DNA of 42,470 nt from Opitutaceae bacterium (GCA_016711225.1 JADJTK010000056.1:1-42470); one strand, 5' to 3'; shown: positions 18,916-26,289, counted from the stretch's first letter. The notes: a model not told the origin generated them from the letters alone. A program made the numbers and translations.

Positions 18916-19135
18916 GCGAAACTCGCAAGAGTTTCGTCAGCTCTTTCCCGTAGCGGAACGGCTTCCCCGTTCCGCCCGTTCTTTCCCTATGGCGAAGTCC
19001 GCAAGAGCTTCGTCCGATTGTCTCGTTCGCCGCAGCCCGATCTTCGTAGCGACACTCGCAAGAGTCTCGTCCGCCCGCTCGGGCTTCATGCCCGCCAGTC
19101 CGACACGAGCGCAGATGGCGGGCGTAAAGCCCGCC
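18916..19135. repeat. cluster of six small hairpin elements
   Basis: Four elements begin at or near (G)TAGCG or GGCG and fold as 9 bp stems: 18916-18937 (GCAA loop), 18953-18975 (CTTCC loop), 18992-19013 (GCAA loop) and 19049-19070 (GCAA loop). Stem bases differ between copies but mostly stay paired. Two GC-rich hairpins follow: CGGGC/GCCCG at 19080-19094 and GGCGGGC/GCCCGCC at 19117-19135. The 450 bp between sufD and sufT contain no gene. Confidence 0.7.
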
Positions 19136-19287
19136 CTACCACAAAGGACCGCCGAACATCCCTCCTCATCCTCTTTACGCTCTCTGCATTCTTTGCGGTT
19201 AACTTTCGCTCCGATTCCCTCCCTCTTCCCTCTCTCCGTGCTCTCTGTGGTTCAATTCCGATAATCTCTCCGCCCACCGCCGCCGCC

Positions 19288-19842
19288 ATGTCCTCCCCCG
19301 ACCGCAATCGCACCCTCACCCGTGAAGTCGAAGCCGTGATGGTTCCCTACGGGAACAAGTTCATGATTCCCGCAGGAGGGAAGGTCTCCCTCATGCAGAC
19401 CCTCGGCGGCAGTTTCACCATCATGGGCGATTTCGGCATGGCCCGCTTGGACGGCCAGTACGCCGACGCCATCGGCGAGCAAGTCCAGGCCACCAACCTC
19501 GCCGGTGCCGCCACCACCGCCGACGGCGCGCCCGACCCCGAGCTTCTCTGGGGCCAACTCCGCGGCGTCTATGACCCCGAGATTCCCGTGAACATCGTCG
19601 ATCTCGGCCTCGTGTATTCGCTCGACGTCATCAAGCGCGAAACCGGTGGTCACAAAGTGGACGTGGCCATGACACTCACCGCGCCCGGTTGCGGCATGGG
19701 CCCCGCCATCGCCGAGGACGCCAAGTCAAAGCTCATGCAGGTCCCCGGTGTGGACGAAGCCGATGTGCGCATCGTCTGGGAGCCGTGCTGGAACCAGGAG
19801 ATGATTTCCGAAGAGGGTAAAATGAAGCTCGGGCTGATCTGA
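19288..19842 (+). CDS. sufT: SufT-type Fe-S maturation protein (DUF59/MIP18 domain)
   Basis: A 184-residue protein. The N-terminal half (EVEAVMVPYGNKFMIPAGG, FTIMGDFGMARLDG) and C-terminal MIP18/DUF59 half (YDPEIPVNIVDLGLVYSLDV, LTAPGCGMGPAIAEDAK, WEPCWNQEMIS) match SufT. SufT helps mature or transfer Fe-S clusters. The ATG at 19288 gives MSSPDRNRTLTREVEAV; the long upstream open frame covers the hairpin repeats and is not coding. It closes the suf cluster. No sufS cysteine desulfurase or SufU/SufE is in the window, so the sulfur donor is encoded elsewhere. Confidence 0.9.
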   Translation: MSSPDRNRTLTREVEAVMVPYGNKFMIPAGGKVSLMQTLGGSFTIMGDFGMARLDGQYADAIGEQVQATNLAGAATTADGAPDPELLWGQLRGVYDPEIPVNIVDLGLVYSLDVIKRETGGHKVDVAMTLTAPGCGMGPAIAEDAKSKLMQVPGVDEADVRIVWEPCWNQEMISEEGKMKLGLI

Positions 19843-19975
19843 GGCTGGCATTCTGCCTCTGTCATTGCAGGGCAGAACCTCGTGTCCGGGCGGCTCTGTC
19901 GATGGAGGGACTAACCCTGGGAGTTCGATCCGACACAGCCGTCAGTTTGCGTAGCAAAACTCGCAAGCCACGGCT

Positions 19976-19992
19976 GCGGCACGGAGTGCCGC
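19976..19992. repeat. small GC-rich hairpin
   Basis: GCGGCAC and GTGCCGC are perfect arms around GGA. The preceding 19950-19966 (GTAGCAAAACTCGCAAG) is a decayed relative of the GTAGCGA elements near 18.9 kb. A further TTCTGCC/GGCAGAA pair lies at 19851-19877, just after sufT. The rest of 19843-20109 shows no gene. Confidence 0.5.
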
Positions 19993-20109
19993 CCGGGACG
20001 GGAAAAAACGGAAGCTGTTTCCTAGAAGGTTACAACTGGGAGCCCGACATCCCCATCGGTCAGTCAGCAAAACATCGGCCCGCCGTTTCTCCTTCTCTGC
20101 GTACCGTGC

Positions 20110-20600
20110 TTAGCGGAGCAGCCTCCCCGCCTTCAGATCCGCCACGAGCGTCGTGATCTCCCGCGCCGGCACCACCGTGATCCTCTCGGTGAGCGCGTAG
20201 CGGCCTTTGCCGGGATAGATTACCCAGAAATGCTCCAGCCCCGAGATCCGCCAACGCGATGTGCATCGACTTCGTCGTCCCCGGCGCATCGGCATAATTC
20301 ACCTAGAAGCCGTACCGGCGCCCGTTGTACACCGTCATGAAATCCAGTCCCGCGCCGCTGTGCGTGCCCCAGTAGTAGGTGTCGCGGGTGTCGAGCAGCG
20401 CGATGAGCTGCTCGATAACGAATCCTTCCCACGATGCGCCGAGCTTGGGGTAACCCTGCAGATCCTCAAAGGTGCCGATGCCGTGTAACGCATGCAGCAA
20501 CCCGGTGTCGCGCACGTAGATTTTCGGAGCCTTCACCTGCCGCTTGCCGAGGTTCTCGTACCACGGAGGCAACACCCGCACCATGTAGGCGCCTGCGAGG
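20110..20600 (-). pseudogene. relic of a DUF4143-type ATPase, C-terminal part
   Basis: The minus strand reads MVRVLPPWYENLGKRQVKAP, then KIYVRDTGLLHALHGI, which is the C-terminal DUF4143 region of AAA-type ATPases. An in-frame TAG at 20303-20305 interrupts it after NGRRYGF. Similarity continues behind the stop (VNYADAPGTTKSMHIALADLG), then moves one frame (LEHFWVIYPGKGRYALTERI) to an end near 20110. The ATPase half is missing. At about 20600 the sequence joins the oxidoreductase relic without an intergenic gap, which indicates a deletion junction. Confidence 0.75.
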
Positions 20601-21215
20601 ATATCCGGCCGGAATACTCAGCGATCGCGAAAGCACCCGTCGTGCTGTTCCTGGTCGAGGTAGAGCTGTTTGAGGCGCGGCGAGGCCGCGAGATCGAGTG
20701 CGAACGTGCACGCCGCCTTCTCCGGGCAGGTGTGACAAAGTTCGTGCGGCCCCTGCAGACCGAGCCGGCGCGCGGTCGCGGGAGTGGAGAACTCCCGTTT
20801 GCCGACCGCCCACACCATTTCGGGCGAGGCCCCCAGCCACCAGTTCACGAGATCAAAACGATGCGTGGCCTTATGGATCATCAGGCCGCGTCTCGCGCAG
20901 CATGCGATCGAAGTCGGCCACGGCATAGCCCGGTGGCATGGCCGCCCCGAACAAGGCGGAGCGCTGTCGAGCCAACTCCAACCGGCCGGGATTGAGGTCG
21001 CACAGACCGACCATCTCACAGTGCTCGGGAAACAGCCGTTGCACCGCCACCTAATGCAGGATCACCCGCGAGCCGGTGCCGACCTGGACAAACCGCCGGC
21101 GACGTGGCAACCCCTCAGCCCCCAGCACCGACGGCGCCACCGCCAACCCGAGACCGGCGGCCGCCATCGTCTTAACAAACGTGCGACGATCGAACAACGG
21201 CGTTGCTGGGACGCT
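20601..21215 (-). pseudogene. relic of a Tat-exported Gfo/Idh/MocA family oxidoreductase
   Basis: Reading leftward: a twin-arginine signal (FDRRTFVKTMAAAGLGLAVA, near 21190) and VQVGTGSR; an in-frame stop at about 21051-21053 (H-stop-VAVQRLFPEHCEMVGLCD); LNPGRLELARQRSALFGAAM and PPGYAVADFDRMLRETRPD; a frame change to GLMIHKATHRFDLVNWWLG; then CHTCPEKAACTFALDL and HDGCFRDR, followed by TGA where a Cys codon is expected and then VFRPD. Two stops, at least one frameshift and loss of the C-terminal half mark it as dead. The family are NAD(P)-dependent sugar or related oxidoreductases. The start codon cannot be placed. Confidence 0.78.
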
Positions 21216-21469
21216 CGACGAATCGATGAGGTGGGATATGGCAGAAACAAGACGGGGTTGGGCAGGCGAAGGAGCGAGAAGAGCCACGCAAGTCGAGAAA
21301 CGTCTGGCGATACCAGCAATCAACCGCCAAGCCCTTCCACAAACGACACCGGCGATCCGGCCGGCGCACCGAGTGCCGAGCCCGCCTTCCTCGCCGCGCG
21401 CCCAACGCTTGCCTCCCCGGAAATTCTTGTTCGCCCCCGCGCGCCCCGCCGTCTCTCCTGCCCTCCTCG

Positions 21470-21940
21470 ATGAAATCGGCCGCTCGCATCCTGTCCCTCC
21501 TGCTCCTGCTCTCGTTCTCCGTTGGCACTGCCGCACCGGAAGGAGGCAGCACCGCCGCCGGGCCCGAGCCCACGGCCTACACCGCCAAGGCCAGCTTCAG
21601 CAAAGCCGTGGAGCGCCTGCCCGCACCCGAGCGAGCGGCCATGCTCGGCCTGCAGCCGCCGCCCAAGTACCCGGAGAAGTGGCGGGCGTGGGGAAAGCCC
21701 GCATACGCCATCGTTGTCTTGATCGTCGACCAGTACGGGAACGCAGAAAAGGCCCAATGTACCGAGGCCACGGATCGAGCCTTTGCCCGCACCGCCGAAA
21801 CGGCCGCCGAGGATTGGTTCTTCATGCCGGCGCTCAGCCGCCAGCAGGCAGTGAACAGCAAAATCACCGTGCGCGTCGACTTCGAAAGCCCCACCAAAGT
21901 CACCATGCAAATCGTAATGGCGCCCGTACCGTCCCGCTAG
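21470..21940 (+). CDS. exported TonB C-terminal-like protein
   Basis: At 156 residues, it has a signal peptide (AARILSLLLLLSFSVGTAA) followed by a degenerate TonB-C domain: PPPKYPEKWRAWGKPAYAIV, LIVDQYGNAEKAQC, AEDWFFMPALSRQQAV. The DQYGNAEKA turn and the WFFMPA block correspond to the VDExGNV and WKFxPA blocks of the two copies near 10 kb, but divergence is larger. It is unlikely to be a complete TonB, since no spacer or retained anchor is visible. It lies 70 bp before ubiE/menG on the same strand. Confidence 0.65.
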   Translation: MKSAARILSLLLLLSFSVGTAAPEGGSTAAGPEPTAYTAKASFSKAVERLPAPERAAMLGLQPPPKYPEKWRAWGKPAYAIVVLIVDQYGNAEKAQCTEATDRAFARTAETAAEDWFFMPALSRQQAVNSKITVRVDFESPTKVTMQIVMAPVPSR

Positions 21941-22010
21941 CCCGGCGCGCCTCCTGTCCCCCTCTTCCGACTCCATCATTCAGCGTTCTGCGTTCCGCAT
22001 TCCTCCCCAA

Positions 22011-22706
22011 ATGCCCGATCCTGTCGCCGTCCAGTCGATGTTCGGTCGTATCGCCCACCGCTACGACCTCGCCAACCGCCTCCTTAGCGGCGGCACCGAC
22101 GTGTGGTGGCGCTGGCGTCTGCGCCGCGCGGTGGCCCACTGCCAACCGCAGGACGTGCTCGATCTAGCCACCGGCAGCGGCGATGTGGCCTTCGCCCTTG
22201 CCCGAGGCCTGCCCGCCTCCGTGCGCATCACCGGCATGGATTTCTGCCAGCCGATGCTCGATGAGGCCGTCGCGAAGAAAGCCCGCGCCCCGGGCTACGC
22301 CAAGATCCAGTTCCTCCAGGGCGACGCCATGGCCCTTCCCCTGCCCAACGCCTCCTTCGATGTGCTCACGATCTCGTTTGGGCTGCGCAACGTGGCCGAC
22401 CGCTACAAGGCACTCGGCGAGATGCACCGCGTTCTCCGGCCCGGCGGCACGCTCTTCGTACTTGAGTTCTCCCAACCCTTCCGCTGGTTCGCCCCGTTCT
22501 ACTTCTTCTATCTCCGGCACGTGCTGCCGCACTTCGCCTCCTGGCTAACCGGCGACCGTGGCGCCTACGAATACCTCGGGGGCTCGATCGCGCAGTTCCC
22601 CGCCCGGCCGGCGATGACGGCCGAGATCACCCGCGCCGGTTTCGGCGCGGTGCGCGCCCGCCCAATGACCTTCGGCATCGTCGCCCTGCACCAGGCGCGG
22701 AAATAG
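22011..22706 (+). CDS. ubiE: demethylmenaquinone/ubiquinone C-methyltransferase
   Basis: A 231-residue SAM-dependent methyltransferase of quinone synthesis. Motifs: SMFGRIAHRYDLANRLLSGG at the N-terminus, the SAM-binding VLDLATGSGDVAFALA, GMDFCQPML, FDVLTISFGLRNVADR and LRPGGTLFVLEFSQP. In an organism with menaquinone this is MenG; UbiE is the family name. No other quinone gene is in the window. The leader is again pyrimidine-rich. Confidence 0.93.
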   Translation: MPDPVAVQSMFGRIAHRYDLANRLLSGGTDVWWRWRLRRAVAHCQPQDVLDLATGSGDVAFALARGLPASVRITGMDFCQPMLDEAVAKKARAPGYAKIQFLQGDAMALPLPNASFDVLTISFGLRNVADRYKALGEMHRVLRPGGTLFVLEFSQPFRWFAPFYFFYLRHVLPHFASWLTGDRGAYEYLGGSIAQFPARPAMTAEITRAGFGAVRARPMTFGIVALHQARK

Positions 22707-22799
22707 CGCCAGGCCGATCGGAGCCGCCGCCGAGCGCCGCACCCGGGGTCCACCGCGTCACATATTCCTGGTTCCGGCGTAGTTCCCGTTCAACAAGAA

Positions 22800-22824
22800 A
22801 CCCCTCGGAAAGAGTTCCAGGGGT
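22800..22824 (-). terminator. terminator-like hairpin behind the left tRNA relic
   Basis: CCCCT (22801-22805) pairs with AGGGG (22819-22823), and GGAA with TTCC inside. On the minus strand it is followed by TTTCTTG. It lies immediately 3' of the tRNA-like relic in the minus direction, as the hairpin at 26015 does for the second tRNA fragment. Confidence 0.65.
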
Positions 22825-22828
22825 GCGA

Positions 22829-22921
22829 ATTGGGTGCCGGGCTGGGATATGAACCCTCGATGTTCAGGTGCCCTAATCCCCCAACGCCGGGGTGCCACTG
22901 AAAGTCGCCCCAAAAGTCACC
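22829..22921 (-). other. decayed attachment site: tRNA 3'-end relic plus paired repeats
   Basis: On the minus strand 22832-22868 resembles the 3' part of a tRNA (CACCTGAACATCGAGGGTTC, then ATATCCCAGCCCGGCACCCA). It shares many positions with the better fragment at 26065-26110, but the T-stem has mismatches and the T-loop A58 position is T. Next to it are two 9 bp direct repeats, AAAGTCGCC (22901-22909) and AAAGTCACC (22913-22921), 12 bp apart. The arrangement parallels the site at 26 kb and suggests the scar of an integrated element. It is not a functional tRNA. Confidence 0.6.
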
Positions 22922-23063
22922 GGGCATCGCGACATCCTGACAACCTCAGCGCACGACGTCGAGAAGCGGGGACAGACTAAGGTGCAGCTGCCCTCCAAGA
23001 ACGCCGACCAACTTCCAACCACGGCGAAGGAGCAGACCGATCCCTGACCGCCCCGCCCCCCGG

Positions 23064-23190
23064 CTACTCCAGCCGGCATTCGTCCTCGGGGCCAGTCGGA
23101 GTGAACGCCACCGGCGAATCGTTGCGAGGATTGTCTTTGATGCGATAACGGCCACACACGCCGCGAGAATACTCGATCCCGAGTTGGCGC
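23064..23190 (-). pseudogene. relic of an SRAP (YedK/HMCES-type) gene with internal deletion
   Basis: The minus strand reads YSRGVCGRYRIKD and then at once NPRNDSPVAFTPTGPEDECR. The first part equals the catalytic N-terminus and the second the C-terminal tail of the intact SRAP gene at 27912-28604 (MCGRYRIKD; NSPRHDSPAVLTPAGPEDEF). About 190 residues between them are lost. The DNA flanking the start codon (from about 23160) is also similar in the two copies. Confidence 0.8.
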
Positions 23191-23301
23191 AACCCAACAG
23201 ACAGACCCGAACCGTTTCCCCATCCCGTTTCGCCCCCGGCCCCGTCTTCAGGGCCGCCCTGGTACGGAGCTACGGAAGACAAACAGTATGTATCGAAGAA
23301 C

Positions 23302-23640
23302 CTATAGACTAGTCGTATCCAGTACTTCGGCGGTCTCTTCGCTCGCGTAGCGACCAGCTCGGCGCCAAAAGAGCCATCGAACTTGTTCATCGGCGGGTCC
23401 TGCCCCGTTGGGGCAGCGGTTTGACAAGGTCGACCAGACTGCGCCCACCGGCAGCGCCGCCTTGCCCAGTTGCTCCACTTCAGCACTCAGATCCAGAACG
23501 TCCAGGATGGCGATGAAGCGCACTAGCGAGACCCGTCCGGTGCGCTCGAACAACACGTAGGTCGCCAGCCTAACACCGGCCCGCCGGGCGCCCCTGGCTC
23601 CAGCCGCGCGCCAACCGGTCCTCCCGCACGCAGGAAGCGA
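23302..23640 (-). pseudogene. broken XRE-type helix-turn-helix gene
   Basis: The minus strand encodes VREDRLARGWSQ near 23600-23630, then after a frame change AGVRLATYVLFERTGRVSLV and RFIAILDVLDLSAEVEQLG. Together these look like an XRE/HipB-like HTH domain with its helix 3-5 region. The frame is broken in the middle of the HTH, and no start codon is obvious. The downstream sequence to 23200 does not resemble any family I know. Confidence 0.5.
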
Positions 23641-23809
23641 GGACCTTGGCGATAACAGGCGGCGAACTAAGCGTTACCATTCTTCCCCATTACGTCCCGG
23701 TAGTCGGCGATGGCCAGTAACACCTGATCGTTAAGCGGCAGCATTGTCCTCGCGCGGCGCATCGCGGGTGAACTGCGCATCTACTGCGGAACGGTGGGCA
23801 AGTAGTTAG

Positions 23810-23858
23810 CCCCCCCCCCAGGGCCGACAAAGCAGACATCTCGTGCTACTGTCGGCCC
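23810..23858 (+). promoter_or_regulatory. C10 tract and perfect hairpin just upstream of the DUF309 gene
   Basis: A run of ten C lies at 23810-23819. Directly after it GGGCCGAC (23821-23828) and GTCGGCCC (23851-23858) form a perfect 8 bp stem around a 22-base loop, ending one base before the ATG at 23860. The stem could hide the ribosome entry region, and the homopolymer could vary in length. Neither effect is shown. Confidence 0.55.
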
Positions 23859-23859
23859 C

Positions 23860-24315
23860 ATGACCCGCAAAAGCAGCGCCGTGGCAGCTCTCGTCGCCGA
23901 TTTCGAAGGACAACGGATGGACGCGCGTTACCTGGCGTATTTCCACTCGTTCAACCAGCAACGCTTCTACGAAGCGCACGACTTGCTCGAAGACCTGTGG
24001 CTGCCCGACCGCAACGGTCCCGACGGAGCCTTCTATAAGGGACTCATTCAGTTGGCCGGCGCCTTTGTCCTCCTCCAGAAGAATCGCCTGCGCCCGGCGG
24101 ATCGAGTGTTTGAGTTGGCAGAGACAAATCTGCGCCCCTACCCCGATCGTCACCAGTCGATTGAACTCGGCGGGGTGCGGGCGATCGTCGCCTCCTGGCG
24201 GCAGAAGCTCCAGTCCGAGAACTTCACCGTCAATCCGCTTGGCACAGCGGCCCCTCCCGACCTCATCGGACCAGACGATCACAATGCTCCCCGAACACGG
24301 GACAGCGGAGGCTGA
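23860..24315 (+). CDS. DUF309 domain protein
   Basis: At 151 residues, its core matches the DUF309 helical family: YLAYFHSFNQQRFYEAHDLL, EDLWLPDR and FYKGLIQLAGAFVLLQKNRL. The FYEAHD-LE-W and KGLIQLA signatures are intact. The family has no assigned biochemical role. It is one of the few intact frames between the two attachment-like sites. The C-terminal 25 residues after SWRQKLQ look less conserved. Confidence 0.8.
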   Translation: MTRKSSAVAALVADFEGQRMDARYLAYFHSFNQQRFYEAHDLLEDLWLPDRNGPDGAFYKGLIQLAGAFVLLQKNRLRPADRVFELAETNLRPYPDRHQSIELGGVRAIVASWRQKLQSENFTVNPLGTAAPPDLIGPDDHNAPRTRDSGG

Positions 24316-24436
24316 ATCTCAGGTGCCGGAGCTGCCGCCGTGGCACCATTGAGCCACCTTTCTGACCTCTCCCGACTAGACCACTCATCGTTCTCAATCG
24401 ATTGCTTAAGCATGAATCAGGAACCTAATCACTCAG

Positions 24437-24628
24437 ATGCCATCTTTGCTGACCAAGAGCGAGCGGCGGCAGTCGCTCGGCTTACTCCAAGTGGACTTGG
24501 CTGAGCGCAGCCGGGTCGCCGTCGCCACGATACGGCACTTCGAAAACAGCGAGCAGGTCAGTCTCGGCGGCTTGGTGTGCGCACTCTCGCATGTCTCCCT
24601 AGGCACTCTCCTTCATCGAGCAGCGTGA
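24437..24628 (+). CDS. small XRE-type helix-turn-helix protein, possibly truncated
   Basis: At 63 residues, LTKSERRQSLGLLQVDLAER, then SRVAVATIRHFENSEQVSLG, matches the HTH of the XRE family (LxxLGLxQxxLAxxxxVxxxTIRxFE). The C-terminal helices (LVCALSHVSLGTLL) are short. It might be an antitoxin-like or element regulator; no toxin partner is recognisable. Confidence 0.5.
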   Translation: MPSLLTKSERRQSLGLLQVDLAERSRVAVATIRHFENSEQVSLGGLVCALSHVSLGTLLHRAA

Positions 24629-24772
24629 CCACCGTGGCCCGCAACGCAGTCGCCGGAATCATCCACTAGACCGAGGCCATTCGGTGTCCCCGGCCGTGGA
24701 ATTGGATGGCTTCAGCCCCCGCATCCTCTATCAATCGGATCATCCGGTACGCTCGTCCAAAGCTCAAAAACA

Positions 24773-25156
24773 ATGACAGCCAGTGTCATACCGATGGGTT
24801 CGCTGCCCTACGTCATATACGAAACCCTGCGGGCCGCTGCCTTTCTCGAACATGTTCGCGAACGGCGAAACGAGATTGGCCGCCGAGCCGTCCAGAAAAT
24901 CAAAGACCATTTCGCGAAGGCCTACCCTGGGAGCGCGAACGAGATCGACCGACTTGTCGCCCACCATCGCATCTTCGTCCGGAAGCTCATTGATATTCTC
25001 ATGACAACTGGCTTGGGGATACAGAAGGGCGAGGAGCACATCCTGATCACCTATCCCCAACTCTGTGGGCGGGACACCGAGAAGCTGTCGGTCCTTATTC
25101 ACCTCATCGCCGAATCGAACGCTGAATACCTTGATGGCAACGACTATATCACCTGA
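24773..25156 (+). CDS. hypothetical protein
   Basis: At 127 residues, predicted largely alpha-helical (ETLRAAAFLEHVRERRNEIG, RLVAHHRIFVRKLIDILMTT), with no motif I recognise. GC content is lower than in the core region. The ATG at 24773 lies in AATGACAGCC without a clear Shine-Dalgarno sequence; an internal Met at residue 8 is an alternative start. Confidence 0.45.
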   Translation: MTASVIPMGSLPYVIYETLRAAAFLEHVRERRNEIGRRAVQKIKDHFAKAYPGSANEIDRLVAHHRIFVRKLIDILMTTGLGIQKGEEHILITYPQLCGRDTEKLSVLIHLIAESNAEYLDGNDYIT

Positions 25157-26014
25157 CCACGGGACAGTCTCCCTGGAATCGTCTGCACCTCCATGCCACC
25201 ACCCATAAGGGGGCGGTCGCATGCCGACGCTGGCACCGGACGTGGTGAAGCTTCAATGGCCTCACGGTTACCGCCATCGCGAGTCTGCCATCACCGCAGC
25301 GGGGGTTGATTTTGAGGCAGTTGGGCGTTGGCAACCTGCAACGTTAGGCCAGTTCGCCCGTGCGGTGATGCCCGAGGTCATCGTCGATCCGAGCAATACC
25401 GCCGCGTCCTTGCGGCTCACCGAAAAGGGCCGGCATCCCCGAATTTCGACGCGATAATCGGCCCTGGCATTGTGTTCAGAATCGTACGACCTCACGAAGG
25501 AAAGGTTGGCACATCCTGCCCGAAAGGCAATCCAGAAGTCGTTGGTCCAAAACTACTTAACGCTGACACGTCAACGTTACGCAGAAAAGGCTTCTTTATC
25601 ACTTTCATTGACTTGTCCGCGTTGCGAAGAAACCACGCGAATTCACGAGGAGCCACCAGTGTGGGCAATTGTCGTTGCAGGCATGTATTCATGCCTCAGA
25701 TGCACTTACTTCTCCGGCCGCCCTGGGCCCAAACTCCCCAATCGCGGGATCTCGGATTCCGACCAAACCTGGCCCATCGCGCCGGTTCAGACCGCAAGCT
25801 TTGGCGCCATTTCGGAGCCACTCGGGACGGTCGGCCCCATCGTTGCGCAGCGTTCGTTTCGGAAACTACGGGGCTTAAACTCTGAGCAGTTGAGCCAATC
25901 TATCGGCGAAACGAGTGCGTTCGGATCAGAGGGAAAGCCACTGTCCATTTTCCGTCCATTTTTTGCCTGTTCCGTGCAGTTCCATGCGGGGCCATGGGTT
26001 TTCGCCAAAAACAC
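25157..26014. other. stretch with doubtful ORFs and short repeats
   Basis: Two plus-strand frames are possible: 25221-25457 (78 residues, ATG start) and 25470 onward (TTG start). The latter contains two CxxC pairs, LTCPRCEETT and MYSCLRCTY, suggesting a zinc-ribbon fragment. I do not trust the downstream part of the second frame, because it runs through the tRNA fragment. Near the right end are close repeats: GTCCATTTT twice (25943-25961), GTTCCGTGCA and GTTCCATGCG (25969-25989), and one AAACTACGG at 25863-25871 that matches the repeats beside the integrase. Confidence 0.4.
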
Positions 26015-26050
26015 AAAGGCCGCTAGTAACTTGCGTTACGAGCGGCCTTT
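26015..26050 (-). terminator. strong terminator behind the tRNA-Met fragment
   Basis: AAAGGCCGCT (26015-26024) pairs perfectly with AGCGGCCTTT (26041-26050), and GTAAC with GTTAC inside, with a TTGC loop. On the minus strand it is followed by GTGTTTTTGG. It is probably the original terminator of the tRNA gene whose 3' end lies next to it. Confidence 0.8.
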
Positions 26051-26064
26051 AGAAGTACTGAAAT

Positions 26065-26110
26065 TGGGTGCAGGGCTGGGATTTGAACCCAGGACCTTCA
26101 GGTTATGAGC
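26065..26110 (-). other. attachment site: 3' part of an initiator-type tRNA-Met gene
   Basis: On the minus strand the sequence begins in the anticodon loop and runs GCTCATAACCTGAAGGTC, then CTGGGTTCAAATCCCAG (perfect 5 bp T-stem, consensus TTCAAAT loop), then CCCTGCA, ending in CCA. The CAT anticodon, CCTG stem and GCA acceptor end fit tRNA-fMet. The 5' half is missing: upstream of the anticodon loop the sequence turns into CGC and unrelated DNA. Such fragments are left at one end of elements that integrate into tRNA genes, and here an integrase gene lies 180 bp away. Confidence 0.8.
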
Positions 26111-26157
26111 GCGAGGATACATCGCTGCGCCTACAAACAGTTAATATCGATTACGCT

Positions 26158-26179
26158 AAACTACGGTGGAAACTACGGT
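26158..26179 (+). repeat. paired 10 bp repeats, probable integrase arm sites
   Basis: AAACTACGGT occurs at 26158-26167 and 26170-26179, 12 bp apart, between the tRNA fragment and the integrase gene. A single AAACTACGG lies on the other side of the fragment at 25863-25871. Spacing and position suit arm-type binding sites of a tyrosine recombinase. Confidence 0.6.
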
Positions 26180-26209
26180 TTTCCTGCACAAAGTTTCCCG
26201 GAGTTACTT

Positions 26210-26225
26210 AATGTAGCACTACATT
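26210..26225 (+). promoter_or_regulatory. perfect palindrome upstream of the integrase gene
   Basis: AATGTAGCACTACATT has 7 bp arms and a CA centre, 65 bp before the integrase ATG. It overlaps a possible promoter (TTAATG, then TGTATTCT about 20 bp on). It is a candidate operator for an element-encoded repressor. Confidence 0.5.
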
Positions 26226-26289
26226 TCTCCTGTATTCTACCTTCAAAACACCGATTCCCTCGCCTTCGTGAGGTAGCCCCACGTTTCCC

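Noticed and set aside
22829..22875. A functional tRNA gene on the minus strand
   Set aside because: The T-stem is mismatched, the T-loop A58 is changed and no 5' half can be folded.
25470..26108. Plus-strand ORF ending LGAGLGFEPRTFRL
   Set aside because: The last residues are the antisense translation of the tRNA-Met 3' end, a well-known false ORF tail. Only the upstream CxxC-containing part might be real.
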